DNA of 64,000 nt from Erythrobasidium yunnanense (lineage: Eukaryota > Basidiomycota > Cystobasidiomycetes > Erythrobasidiales > Erythrobasidiaceae): NCBI GenBank assembly GCA_001600175.1, contig BCJC01000001.1, forward strand, positions 948,065 to 1,012,064, in the 5' to 3' direction. The notes under the pieces are model-generated. The model saw nothing but the letters and a program-made list of their open reading frames with translations, ran no database searches and was not told where the DNA came from. The position numbers and the translations under genes are program-made. Positions 48,843 through 59,714 of this stretch are shown piece by piece; the stretch's first letter is position 1; every line of letters starts with the position of its first letter.

Positions 48843-49208
48843 GTTATATGTAGGAGGACAGCCAGGCTTTCCAGGAAAATTGGCCTTTCTCGGTAGAGCC
48901 AAGCTCGTGCTTTCGTCACAGGCCGCTCGCAGTAAATGAGGTAGTTGTCGTTCCGTGCGTTATTGAGGGAGCATAGAGTAGTTGTGTACGTAGCGTTCTG
49001 ATGACAGGAAGATATACCGAAGGCTGTGTCGTTCTGGCAGGAAGTCAACCTTCACTGCTACACGGGCACGGGCTGCTGATGACCGGCCGGGCTGAAAGCA
49101 AGAACTGTGCGCAGCAGAGATCTTTGAGCCTTGATGGATAGCTTTGAGTGTGTGGTCCGAAGCTGGTAGAGCTAAAGTCAGAAAGGCCGAAGAAAGTGGA
49201 TTGGCGAG
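48843..49208. other. Interval between the PLD gene and the small plus-strand candidate
   Basis: About 365 bases. The first 60 to 100 bases probably include the real 5' coding end or leader of the PLD gene; the rest is unexplained. Confidence 0.35.
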
Positions 49209-49481
49209 ATGCCAATGTCCGAGCTTTGCAAGTTGTACCGGAAAGAGCTCAAGCCGTACGTACGGACGGCGTGAAACGGCATTATCAGCGACATCAAGTA
49301 CTCGCTATACCGTCGTGCTGTGTATTGTAGATCGTCTATAGCTGTTCATTGCAATTCCTCGTATCACTCGCCAACTGACAAATCTAAACAACGAAGAACT
49401 CGAGAATCACACTGGCTAGGTGTGAAGGAGAGGGAGAAGAAGCCTGAGAAGAAGGGACAGAGACGGTATGTGCCAGACTGA
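49209..49481 (+). CDS. Possible tiny spliced gene with an LYR-like start
   Basis: Low-confidence candidate. ATG at 49209 (and 49215) opens MPMSELCKLYRKELKP, then a GTACGT donor at 49255. If the intron ends at the TATCAG near 49287, the frame continues DIKYSLYRRAVYC and can run on to a basic tail, VKEREKKPEKKGQRRYVPD, with TGA at 49479. A further intron in the middle is possible. The start resembles LYR-motif mitochondrial assembly factors (Leu-Tyr-Arg near the N terminus), but the tail does not help to decide and the 33-nt intron would be short. It sits between divergent and convergent neighbours without overlapping them. Confidence 0.3.
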
Positions 49482-49550
49482 GGCTTTCCAGCATCAAGTC
49501 GGTTCTTTGGGCAGCGGCCGGAAGTGGGGTTGGCTGGAGCTGCTGGTTGC

Positions 49551-50750
49551 TTAGATGTATCTACGAGTATAGATATGTCAGTCAGCTGAGTGTAAGATTA
49601 CATGTGAGTAGTAGCACTTACTGTGCCATCCATCGGAATCTATGTCATAATATCGAAATATAGCGGAGTTAGCCATACCCAATACCGAAAAAGCATTTCG
49701 ACCCACCCTTCACCGTATCCTTGCCTCATAACCACTGAGCACATGAAGACCTCGATCGGGCGGATGTTCTCGAGAGGTACCTTGCCCTATAATACCCCAC
49801 ATCAGCTTTCGTCACGTCACAAATGACTTGATAAGGCTACAAGACATACCTTTCCTGTAGTCTGGTATAGACCGAGGTTGTATCGGAGGTCCTCCTCGCT
49901 GACTGCGCCAGGTGCATCGATCTTATTGCCGAGGATTAGGAAAGGTACTTTGCTGAGCTCCTCAATAGAAAGCAGTGCGTCCAATTCGGCCTGAAGACAA
50001 GCGGTAGTCAGTGCCTTGCCGCCAGCAACGCTTGCGTGGGAAAGTGGCCTACCTTTGACTCTGGGAATCGTTCCGTGTCTTTTGCGTCAACCAAGAAGAC
50101 AATGCCGTCTACCTCTGGGAAGTAGTCCTTCCATAATCTACGGGCTGCATAATCACAATGTGTCAGCTGTCGCTCTCACTGAAGTATTGGCTAGACAGCC
50201 TAATCGCCTGTTCAGGCGCTCATTCCGTTGCTATTCCCTCACCTTGCTGATGTCCGCCCAAGTCGTATGTAGTGAATTTGATGTTTCCAATAGCTAGCTC
50301 CTCAGAAGCTGTGAAACGGAAGCAGCGATTGAAGGCACGTCAGCGATTAGGTTGCACGACCGCCAGTCCGCTGGCTGATGTTTTCAAGCTCACTGGGATG
50401 CAGCGTAGGCTGCAGAGTAGCCAATCTGTCGTTCTTGAGCATGTGTAGCAGCGTCTGCGAACATTATCGAACATCAGTCCCAAATTCTCAAACTCCCAGC
50501 GAGCGTGCCTCTTCCGCAAGAAAAGGTCGCATCAGAGCAGGCGTACCGTCTTTCCAGCATTGTCGAGACCTAAGAACAGGATTTTGGCGTTCTTGTTGAC
50601 TGCAGATAGCGTCCAAAATGGCGAGGAAATCGTCAGCCTCGAAGTGTGTGGCTCTCGCTTTTCAGGCCGCAACGCTGCAGCAGCCATACCCAGCCCAAAG
50701 GACGCGAGAACGTCAAAGACCCAGTTGTAGATATTGCTGAAGAAGTCCAT
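49551..50750 (-). CDS. SAR1: Sar1 small GTPase (COPII coat)
   Basis: GTPase that starts COPII vesicle budding at ER exit sites by recruiting Sec23/24. ATG at 50750 gives the amphipathic helix [20 protein letters not shown]. The intron after FGL joins to [17 protein letters not shown] (P-loop), then YDLGGHQQ (switch II), [10 protein letters not shown] (NKxD), and [12 protein letters not shown] joined to FRWMAQYI, the conserved end. The last coding exon is only 10 nt: A-TAC-ATC-TAA at 49551-49560, reached from a GTAAGT donor at about 49616. Reading through that donor would give a stop directly after MAQ, losing the last two residues. Seven or more introns, so it is intron-dense for about 190 residues. 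Confidence 0.96.
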
Positions 50751-50993
50751 GGCGAATGTTGGGAGAGGTGAAGTGTCGGTGTAGCGAAACAAAGGCGAAC
50801 GAATTCAGGTGCTGAGGCAAAGAAAGGCAAGGCGTGCGGACGTTGTAGCTGAACTTATTACTTTGCCTATCCTTCACAGCTTGCACGTCTACCGTGTCTG
50901 TACTGCACCAGCAGCCGCCCGACTGATGTGGCCTGGAACGCGCACTCAGGTCCAACTCTCCATGCCGGACGATATACAGCATATACTGTCTAG

Positions 50994-52609
50994 TCATTCT
51001 ACTACCTCACTGCTATCTGCCTCAACAGGTTTCGGCTGAAGACTGGGCAGCTTTCGCGTACTAATCGCGAAAAGGATGCTCGAGAGAAACAGAAAAACCC
51101 ATGCGAGATACCCCCAGAAGATATGATACTCGATGCTGAGGGAGTATAGCGACGTCGTTAAAGCCGGTACGAAGCTCCTCATGGCGGTACTCAATGCCAG
51201 AGCAAGTCCGTTGAGTGCTCCCAAAGTAGCAGGAGAGGGTGATACTGAGTTCAGCTCAAGCTGGGTTGCAGCAAAGGACATGCCCAGAGCGGAGGAGACG
51301 ACTTCTGTCAACACCGCTTGAGTCCAGAAGAGCTTACGTCCGCCGCCCAGCCGTAAGGTAAAGTTGAGCAACGGGTACAGCAGGGAGGCTATGGCCCAGA
51401 GGGGACCAAGGAACGTAAGGAGCCTCGCGCTCCCAAATCTGGCTATGAGTGCCTGGTAGAATAGGCCAAGCCAAAGTAACTGAAAAACGCCATGGCATGA
51501 AAACACTAATAGAGCGACGCATCAGAGATCTGGTCACTCTCACTAGACTGCCTGACCTACGATAGCTTATCTGAGAAGGATCTAGGGCAGTGCCTCCTGC
51601 TTCAACCGGGAGATAGTAAAAGAGTGTCTTGCCAGCTGAGTAGACGAAGCTCAGTGTAAACGTGCCGATATACACGATTAGCACCGGTATCACGCCTGGT
51701 GATCTGATGATGCCTTTGGTTGACATAGCACTTTTCGAGTCGGTAGCTGTGCCTTCAGGTCCGGTCTACAGGGCGACATAAGCTCAGCTGTTTCATGGAA
51801 GATGTGGATAAGCTGTACCTCTTTTAACAATAAGGCATTGATAATGGCATTGACCAGTGCCAGTCCGCCCAGGAACAGACCGGGCAGAGCATACGGGTAG
51901 TCCGCGAAGAGCTTGATGGATCGCAGGACAGGCCACCTATCAGCAGGCCGGACGAAGCCACCTCCTATCAGCGGCCCTAGGAGGAGAGCCGTCTGACTGC
52001 CCTGGTGCAATGCGTTAGCCTGTACAACTAGAGACGCTAGAGCAACTTGCCATCGCAAACCAGCTATAGGCTCGCGCCTGATCAGCGGAGCTGGCCGCTT
52101 CGCCCACCATCAGACGGATGGTACTACGCACACGATCAGCATAAGTCTACGACAATGATTGCGACGTACACGACAGATCCGTTGAATGCGCCGCCTAGTA
52201 CTCTTAGAAATAGCATTTGCCAGACGTTGGTAGCGAAGCCGAAGGATCCGCAAGCGAGGGCAGATCCTACAAGACTAACAATCAAGATTGGTTTCCGGCC
52301 GTGTCGGTCACTGTATCGACCCCATTGGGGCAGGAGGAGTGCTTGCACGGGTGACATCGCGCTTTCTATGAAGCCCGACCAGAAGCCGACTTCTGGCACA
52401 GGCACGCCTGTGTGTTCGATAAAAGCCTGTACGAAGGGAAATATGAAGAGAAAAGTCATAACATCGAACATTCTATTATGGCAAGTCAGCTCGTAAGATT
52501 CCGCATGACGCAAAGGGACTTGCCTCGTGAAGCAGAGGAGAGCCATCTGAAACATTGGGAATGGTTTATCGTCATCTTTGGTGAGCAGAGGTCTACGTTC
52601 TTCGTCCAT
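50994..52609 (-). CDS. Major facilitator superfamily transporter A
   Basis: Twelve-helix MFS porter, ATG at 52609 (MDEERRPLLTKDDDKPF), TGA at 50994. The acidic-cluster/dileucine-like start ERRPLL suggests a vacuolar or endosomal membrane. Motif A is GRYSDRHGRKP between helices 2 and 3 (about 52290-52320); next come LFLRVLGGAFNGSVVYV, GPLIGGGFVRPADRWPVL, YPYALPGLFLGGLALVNAI, and a C-terminal half with VPVLIVYIGTFTLSFVYSAG and LELNSVSPSPATLGALNGLAL. Layout and motifs match the tetracycline-resistance/ZIF-like fungal group. Substrate unknown. It is a clear paralogue of the divergent MFS gene at 53120. Several short introns. Confidence 0.88.
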
Positions 52610-53119
52610 GGTGGTAAGGTATTGACCGGCCAAAGTGTCTTCTGGCTATGTGGGCACTTTCGCAGTGCCGATTGACGTGAAGCTCGTTGTAAGGCAGCTA
52701 TTGGGAGAAGATCAAGCCGCGAGAGCAGCGAATGCAGTTTTAGCTGACTCGCTCCTTTGCGCTTCGCTTCCGAGATGCTGGACCGTTGTACATGGCGGAC
52801 TTTCAGATCCTTGTCACGAAGTTTCCGATGTAGCTTTTCAATAGATCAGTCGAGCTCGTGTAGCTGATGTCTTCGCAGCGCGATGTTCCGTCCCGTAGAG
52901 CGAGCATGCTGGCTTCACGAGATCCCGGAAAGATCGAGCTGGGCTGGCTTCGAGACGTGAAGACGGACAAGTGCATGAGGTCTTTCCTTTGTAAACGAGC
53001 TCGTAGAGAGTCTATGGCAGCTGATAGTTGAGCTTTCGATATTCGGCATTTGCATGAATCGGCATCCGGCCAAGAGTTGCTTCTTCTTCAGATTGATTGA
53101 CTTGCCCAGCTCTTCAAGC
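52610..53119. promoter_or_regulatory. Shared promoter of the head-to-head MFS pair
   Basis: 510 bases between the two divergent start codons. Both promoters must lie here. No TATA box or repeated motif is clear by eye. Confidence 0.55.
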
Positions 53120-54936
53120 ATGGCCGATACGCACGATGATCCTGATGCTGCTACCGAAAGCCTGCGCGACGAGCGCACACCCCTTCTGCCAAAACCCGGC
53201 AATCATGATGTCGAAAATGTCCCGTTACCCAAAGGCCAGCTTTTCCTCGTCTGCTTCGCAAGACTCGTAGAACCTGTGGCTTTCTTTTCGATCTTCCCAT
53301 TCATCAATGCCTTCGTAGAAGAGGTGAGATGATCATCCAGGTCCACCGGACGGATATAGCCAAAGAGTCGACCTCAAGAGACCTATGCTGATACCTCAAG
53401 TAGACTGGAATAGAACCTTCTAAGACAGGTAAGATGGCCATGCTACCTTGGTAGCTCCGCTGAACCGTGTATCTCTACAGGCTTCTACACTGGAGCGATC
53501 GAGAGCCTCTTCTCCTTCACTCAGTTCCTCGTGATGCCGTTTTGGTTCGTGTACCTTCTCATTCTAGCATCTCGTACTGACAGAAATGCAATACAGGGGC
53601 AGGTTTTCAGATCAACGAGGGAGGAAGCCGATTCTTGTGGTTTCACTCTTCGGCCTCGCTGTCACATCTACCCTTTTTGGAATTGCTAGAAAGTAGATCT
53701 CTTACCATTCCACTTTCTTAGATCTACATGGCTGATTTTGGCCGGCAGCGTATGGACGATGGTGCGCGCTACTTAGAGGTACAAGGTGCGGTAAAGCTGA
53801 AGCTGACAATGTATATAGATGGCGTTTCGCATCATGTCTGGTATCTTCAGCGGATCTACAGTCACACTGCGAACGATCACAAGCGAGATCTCAACCCCTA
53901 AAACGCAAGCTACAGCCTTCGCCGGCTTCGCGTTGGCAGGCAACCTTGCGATATCCTTAGCACCACTCATGGGCGGTCTCCTCAGCCGACCGGCGGATTC
54001 TATGCCTTTCTTCGCTCGAGTCCCTCTCTTCGTCAACTATCCTTACCTTCTACCCTGCATGGTCACGGGATCTCTCGCTTTCGTCGCCGCCATGGCAAAT
54101 CTCCTTTTCTTGAAAGAGGTACGTCTGGACATACTAGGGCTGCGGCATTGTGGCTGATGACTCACTTGGCGTAGACCCGTGTCGTGAACAATGACAGTAA
54201 TAAGAAAGAAGCGTCGACGACCAAGGAGCTGCTGTCAGCAGAAGGCGTAAAGAGTGTCCTTCTGATCAATCTGTGGACATTTGCGCTGGCCTTCGCATAC
54301 ACTGCTTTGTCACCTGTCTTCCAGTTTACACCCATCGAGCTTGGCGGTTATTCCTTTTCACCTCGCCAGATAAGCTACCTGCTCGGTCTTAGTGGAGGAG
54401 GACAAGCTATGTGGACAATTACATTCCCTTTCTTGCACAAGCGGTTCGGTAGCATCGGCATCATACGCTTTGCTTCCTACGCTTGGCCGCTTCTATTCGT
54501 CATTTTTCCTTCGATGAATTTCGCACTTCGATACGGCCTCTCCAAGGCAGCATTCTGGACGCTTTCGTGCATTGTAGCCATTTTTGGCTCGGCAATCGCT
54601 ATGTCATTTACGTCGGTTCAGCTGTGTCTCAATGATATAAGCCCGTCGCCTGCTGCTTTAGGCTCTCTGAACGGCCTAGGTGCGCGATCATGTCTCAAGT
54701 CGGTTGCATTCGTACTGAGCGCTGTTACAGCTCTTAGCGCAGCTGCCGCAGCCAGAGCTATCGCGCCTGCAGCCATCAGCTCTATATTCGCCTTTGGTGT
54801 CGATAGGCATATCTTATGGGGACAGCTTGCTTGGTTCACTCTCTTTTTTGTCGCAATCGGTTATAATATCGCAGTACGCTACCTTCCACGGAAGGCTTGG
54901 GGCATAACACTTGTAGAAAGCTGTAGCTCAGCATAG
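53120..54936 (+). CDS. Major facilitator superfamily transporter B
   Basis: Second MFS porter of the pair. ATG at 53120 (MADTHDDPDAATESL, then DERTPLLPKPG, again an acidic/dileucine start). TAG at 54934. A 25-nt exon (about 53401-53425) codes for TGIEPSKT between two introns, joining FPFINAFVEE to GFYTGAIESLFSF. Motif A is GRFSDQRGRKP (about 53600-53635). Later blocks: GIFSGSTVTLRTI, APLMGGLLSRPADSMPFF, YPYLLPCMVTGSLAFVAA, LALAFAYTAL-like helices, and LNDISPSPAALGSLNGLG. The matching ADRWP/ADSMP and SPSPA(T/A)LG(A/S)LNGL blocks show common origin with transporter A. Substrate unknown. Confidence 0.88.
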
Positions 54937-54954
54937 ACAGTACAAGTTCAATTT

Positions 54955-56589
54955 TTACAGACCTAACCAGCCGCCTTTCGATTTCTTTGTAGCAGGCCGC
55001 TGCGAGACTCTCTTTCCGACATCGGCTGGCGCAGGCTGGTAGACAGGCTGGTAGACAGGCTGGTAGACTGATATGCCTGGTCCAGCCTGTCGGTGCAGCT
55101 TGGCGGACAGCACTCTCCCGGCGTTTGTAGTGTCTCGCTTGATATCGATCACCTTGAGCACAATATATCGGCGACTGCCAGTCTGCTTTTGTGGGCCGAA
55201 CCAGTCCCTTCGTTGCTGTTCTGTAGCTTTGTAGAGCCAGTCAGGAAAGGCTTGCGTTACATCGAGCACGCTCCAGGGTATGGTGAAAGTGCTCGAGCTG
55301 TCTGCTGCATTCCTCTTTGGTGATCCCACGGTGAGTATCCAATGTGCCTTGGCGTAAGCCTCCAATTCGGCTGTCTGAAGTGGGGTAGGCATTTGCAGTT
55401 GGGAGACAAATGCCTTGGAGAGCGTTGCCATTGCATTCTCTGAATCCTTCAACGTGTTCATGTAAGCGCTTGAAGCATGCCGCTCTTTCATACCTAAAGG
55501 AAATATGACTTGATCTAGGATGATGGCGACTGGTAATGTCACCTTGCCGCCCTTCTTGATAGCAGCCTGACACTTCTGGAGAACGTCATTGCGATAGGCA
55601 GCACAATTCTCGTTGATCCTGCAATATGACAAGCGTATGCAGCATTTGATAGAAGGCTTGGATTTGCGGGTAACATCGAAATCGAGCATGAAGCGCGAGG
55701 CAGTCATTGGTAGTTTTGTAGACTTGCTTAACGTGCTGTCTAGGTGCGTCGATGCAAGATCAGGGTTGTAGTTCGCATAGGCCTCGAGGTCCGCCTCGTG
55801 GACCAGCCGGAGCGTCAAGTTCTTTGCTCTGGCGAAGGGCACGGTCACCGATCGTAGGCCCGGGTCTGTAACGACCTTGTCCCATTGATAGACTCGACCG
55901 ACAGCCTGCTGAGCAGCTCTGGCTTGTTCAGCGGGGTCCAGGTCGATGAGATCGCGTGCGCCTGATGCAGCAGAGGAGCGCCGTGACGAGAAGGAGTATT
56001 GCGACAGGAAGCTGGGAGCAGCAGATGCGATGCTTGATGCAGTTGAGCTCACGCTGTTTCTGCTTTTGACGCTTATCGCGCTGCTTGCTTGCGAGCAAGT
56101 ACGACTAAGCGACTTCTCCGTGATCGAAGGCCGTTTGCTGTCGATGCTGCTCATGCTGCTTCGGTTTTTCTCTTTTGCACGTTGGTACCCAACGCAGCGA
56201 GGTGTTGCGAGCGGGCAAACGACATGGCAGCTCCGGTCCTTTCAATCGTCCGATACCTTGAGGATAAGGGAAAGGTTCACGCCTGGCACATAGGGATCGC
56301 ACTCTTGGTCAAGCTCTCTTGACGCAGTTTCCTTGGATTCAAGACCTGCTTTGAAAGCGAAATCGAGGGAGCCAGGCAGGGCGAGGATCTTAGAGGACCA
56401 ACCGTTCTTCTCGCGCGGAGCGTTTAGCATCGTCAGTTCAATGAGAGCAAAATCGTATTGCGATATTGTACGTTCTTTCAACTTGGTAGTGCGTTGGTTT
56501 CCGTCCAAGCTGCAAGGTGCACATTTGAGCTGAGCTGACTTGCCGTGGACGGTGTAGACAAGAATATTGACATACCATATCTCAGACAT
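54955..56589 (-). CDS. Orphan protein, probably two exons
   Basis: Two open frames on one strand, 56589-56242 and 56154-54955, each with its own ATG. A donor AAG-GTATCG near 56254 and an acceptor GAG near 56170 would join them in phase (LSLILK to KNRSSMSSIDSK), so I favour one protein of about 515 residues. The N-terminal part (MSEIWYVNILVYTVHGKSAQ) looks beta-rich; then a Ser-rich linker; then an ordered region (VVTDPGLRSVTVPFARAKNL, KVTLPVAIILDQVIFPLGM, FPDWLYKATEQQRRDWFG). Near the C terminus VYQP is repeated three times, coded by a 12-bp direct repeat (about 55025-55062), followed by a Lys-rich tail. No family recognised. Two separate genes remain possible. Confidence 0.65.
55025..55062. 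repeat. 12-bp tandem repeat, three copies, inside coding sequence
   Basis: GCTGGTAGACAG is present three times in a row, the last copy with one change. On the minus strand it codes the VYQP tetrapeptide repeat. Unit length is a multiple of three, so copy changes keep the frame. Confidence 0.9.
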
Positions 56590-56627
56590 CTTTCTCTACA
56601 AGCATTCTTCTGCACTACCCGTCCAAC

Positions 56628-56825
56628 ATGCAGCCGATAATTCCCAAAGACACAAGCTTCACCAATTTGATCCTGATCCGGGGTCTAGCAACTACTTTCT
56701 CCCTCTTGGTGTTCTACTACGCGTGTCGCTTTGCATACAATGCCGTGCATAACGCGCGTTTCGTCAGAGACGGTCGTAATACCTGGCATTCGTTCCGGAA
56801 CCGCTCGCGACCAAGCATAGGTTGA
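56628..56825 (+). CDS. Small single-span membrane protein
   Basis: 65 residues, ATG at 56628, TGA at 56823. MQPIIPKDTSFTNLI leads to one hydrophobic segment (ILIRGLATTFSLLVFYYACR), then a basic tail (NARFVRDGRNTWHSFRNR), which predicts the tail on the cytosolic or matrix side. Size and shape fit small mitochondrial or ER subunits, but I recognise no family. Its start is 38 bp from the divergent orphan gene. A second short frame at 56859-57071 follows; it could be leader of the next gene. Confidence 0.4.
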   Translation: MQPIIPKDTSFTNLILIRGLATTFSLLVFYYACRFAYNAVHNARFVRDGRNTWHSFRNRSRPSIG

Positions 56826-57067
56826 CAGTTTCTCATAAGTCACTCAGTACGTTGAAATATGGAAACTTCTTCAAGAGGCTCGTTATTGACCCTGGCCTTG
56901 TCTCAACCAGCAAGTCTAGCCAGACTCCGTACAAAGGTTGGCCTACGAGGCTATGCCTCCAGTCAGGCTAGAACCAGGCTGTTGAAGGAGCTTGTACCTC
57001 TCTTTGCTGTTTGGTCTCCCTGTCAAAGCTTAAGCGTTCAGGGCGAGTCCGGCGAAAGACACCCAAC

Positions 57068-58093
57068 ATGAAACGCAGCCCCTCTACTCACGCATCGCGC
57101 CGCACATCCTCAAGCAAGAGCAGTTGCATCCAATCGACGCCTCAGAGTCTGTCCCGTACCTCCTCCAACAAGAGCCTCACGGCGGTGAAGACGGAGGACG
57201 ACTCCTCCAGCAATGGATCCTTGCGCTTGTGCAGGCAGCCTACTCCGCCACGGCAGCATAAAACCATAATCTGCATACGTCACGGAGAGTCGGAATCGTA
57301 AGTTGTCAGGGGAGAGAACTTGTATCTTGACTGACGGCTGAATTGGGCTTAATCGCAGGAACGCCTTGAAGTTCATCACTTTACTGCAGCGCGAACCTGG
57401 CAAGCACGATCCGAATCGATTTCCAGATCCAGCACTGTCGGAGAAAGGTTTGATGCAAGCGGCAGCCGTTTCAGCTGACTATCCCGAATTCTGGCGAAAC
57501 CTGGTCATGGCGAAAGCTGTTATCTGGACTTCGCCCCTCATACGTGCCATACAGACAACTCTTGGCGCCTTCCCGGCGTTGAGTCAATCGACTACTAAGT
57601 CTTCAAAGGTACCTGTAGAGGTTTGGCCAGATCTGTAAGCTTGTCTGCGTCCCTTGCGCTACGTCCCGCTAAAACTCAGATCATCAGGCAGGAGACGTTC
57701 CCGCTTCCTACCGTAGGTTCCTCACAGGCGGTCTTGCGCAAGAAGTTTCCCCAAGCCTTTCTCGACTTTTCGCCTTGCATCGAAGGCTGGAACATTCAGT
57801 CTGGCAACAATGATACGACTCCAGAAGCCATAGCCCAGAGGCTGCTCGGTGTCAGACTAAGATTGCTAGCCAGACCCGAGCCAGTCATCGTACTCGTCGG
57901 GCACGGCCTCTTCTTCCTAAAGATGATCGATGCTCCGCCAAAAGAGAAGTGGGAAAACACCGAGATTCGAGCATATACCTTTGGTCAAGACTTATCGCAG
58001 GCTAAGCTGGAGAGACTCGCACCCGACCGAGCTGCGATGATTCTCGGAAAGAAAGCTATCAGTGCTGCCGAGATACTTCGCAGATGGGCCTGA
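57068..58093 (+). CDS. Histidine phosphatase (phosphoglycerate mutase-like), intact copy
   Basis: Three exons, 57068-57297, 57359-57634 and 57688-58093, give 303 residues in frame. A disordered Ser-rich N terminus (MKRSPSTHASRRTSSSK) precedes the catalytic RHG motif in IICIRHGESES (about 57268-57297). The core has FPDPALSEKGLMQAA, the PLIRAIQTTLGAF segment (about 57535-57573), and the second histidine in IVLVGHGLFFLK (about 57886-57921). These are the hallmarks of branch-1/2 histidine phosphatases; the Ser-rich tail and divergent core make a true glycolytic mutase unlikely. The substrate is unknown, perhaps a sugar phosphate or protein. Tandem with a decayed paralogue at 58523. Confidence 0.88.
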
Positions 58094-58522
58094 GGCATTT
58101 CAGTGTACCATGGCTCAGCCGAAACGGCACAAGCCCTGTCGCACACTGAAGGATCCTCGTTCGCACCTAGTAACAATACAATCCTGCCGATGTCTGACCT
58201 GAATATGCTCTTTCACGCAAACCCACTCACCTGGCCATCTACGACAGCGTCTGTCGCCGCTGAGCTCGTTTTGTTGAATTCCGCATGCAGACGTCACGTC
58301 CATTACCACACTCTCGTCGGCTCCTTACCTGAGGGAGTATCCATATTTGTCAGCCTACAAGGGGAACCAAAATTTGGTACATCTCGAAGCCGCTTCACGG
58401 GCGGTTAGCCTGCAAAGAAGATCTCTTCATCGCGCCTCTAAATGAAGTGCTCACTGTGTCTTTCGTCTCCTCCTAGTCTATTCGAAGCACATTCAAGCCC
58501 TCCCCGTCGAAAAGAGATCGGC
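58094..58522. other. Spacer between the tandem phosphatase copies
   Basis: 429 bases. The frame of the second copy can be opened upstream to an ATG at 58442, but the paralogue comparison puts its start at 58523. No further feature seen. Confidence 0.45.
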
Positions 58523-59562
58523 ATGAAGCGCACACCATCACAAAGCTCATTCGTCTCCCAGAGGGGCAGAGTGTCACGCCGCTCGTCATCAGTCGATATT
58601 AGCAATGGCGGCTTGGAGAGGCGCCGTAGCGTAACGCGAGTCGATAGCGCTAATCTGGCCAAAGTCGAAGGCGAGTCAAGTCCGCGCTTATACAAGCAGC
58701 CTCCTTCCGTCATACAGAACAAGATCATCTTATGCATCCGCCATGGCGAATCTGAGGCGTCTGTGACATTTTTATCAGTCCGCAATCGCATGATAAGCTG
58801 ACAGCAGCTTTCGCCACAGAAACGCTTTCAAATATACACGAACAGCGGATGGAGGACCTGTGAAGCACGATCCTTAGCGCTTCCCTGATCCAGCTCTTTC
58901 ACCCGAAGGTTTCGGACAAGCCCGCCAAGTTCCCAACGACTATCCCATGCTCTGGCACAATATAGTGAAAGCCAATGGTGTCATTTGGACATCCCCTCTT
59001 ACCAGAGCAATACAAACAATGCTTGGCGTATTTCCAGAGCTGAGCAGAACATCGCCTGGTTTTCCAAGAGTACCTGTAGAAATCTGGCCTGACATGTGAG
59101 GCTCTTCCAAAACGTAGTATCAGATTCCTGCTGACGCTGATACTCTTTCAGGCAGGAGATCTTCTCTCTGCCGGTCGTCGGCTCCAAACAAGCGGTCCTC
59201 CGAAGCAAGTTCCCTCAACCCTTCCTCGACTTTTCACCTTGCGTCGAAGGCTGGAACGCACAGCTTGGACAAAATGCTACCACTCCAGAGGCGATAGCAC
59301 AAAGACTACTGGAAGTCAGGCGGAGATTACTGGCTAGACCTGAGCCGGTGATCGTCCTCGTCGGTCACGGTATGTTCTTCCTCCAATTGATCGGCGCGTC
59401 CAAAGGGACACAGTGGGAGAATACTGAGATCAAAGCGTTCACATTTGGAAGAGATGTCATCAGGCTACTCTGGAAAGCTTGCCTTCGGATCGAGCTGTTA
59501 AAGTTCTGGGCAGAGAACCCGTCTCTGCGGAAGTAATAAAGCGCAAGTGGGCTAGATCCTGA
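58523..59562 (+). pseudogene. Decayed tandem copy of the histidine phosphatase
   Basis: Aligned with the intact neighbour, the same parts are present: MKRTPSQSSFVSQRG start, CIRHGESEA, FPDPALSPEGFGQA, PLTRAIQTMLGVFPEL, QEIFSLPVVGSKQAVL and IVLVGHGMFFLQ. The second intron sits at the same place (WPD.M/QE). Breaks: an in-frame TAG at 58875-58877 (HDP-stop-RFPD, where the intact copy has Asn), and a frame change near 59460, after which the frame matching the intact copy is LESLPSDRAVKVLG to IKRKWARS, ending at 59562. The first-intron donor is also poor (GTCTGT in place of GTAAGT). Both catalytic histidine regions survive, so decay is recent. Alternative splicing that skips the TAG would drop conserved codons. 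Confidence 0.75.
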
Positions 59563-59714
59563 AATACATGATGTAGCTGTGCTGTCGCTTCTTAATATAA
59601 CCGTAATCCTGTTCGCCTGCCCACACGTGCTACCCCTTGCTTCCCGACAACGCGAAGCTCACTCATCACTTAGCTGTCGCAGCTTCAGCTGTATCCTCAT
59701 AGCTAGCTAACAGA

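Noticed and set aside
56859-57071. 70-codon frame METSSRGSLLTLALSQ with a presequence-like look
   Set aside because: It lies in the probable leader of the phosphatase gene, has no family match that I know, and overlaps the next start; not strong enough to list.
58860-58880. CTTAG at the pseudogene stop read as a splice acceptor
   Set aside because: Using it would delete conserved codons (NAFKYTRTADGG.VKHDP) that match the intact neighbour, so a nonsense change is simpler.
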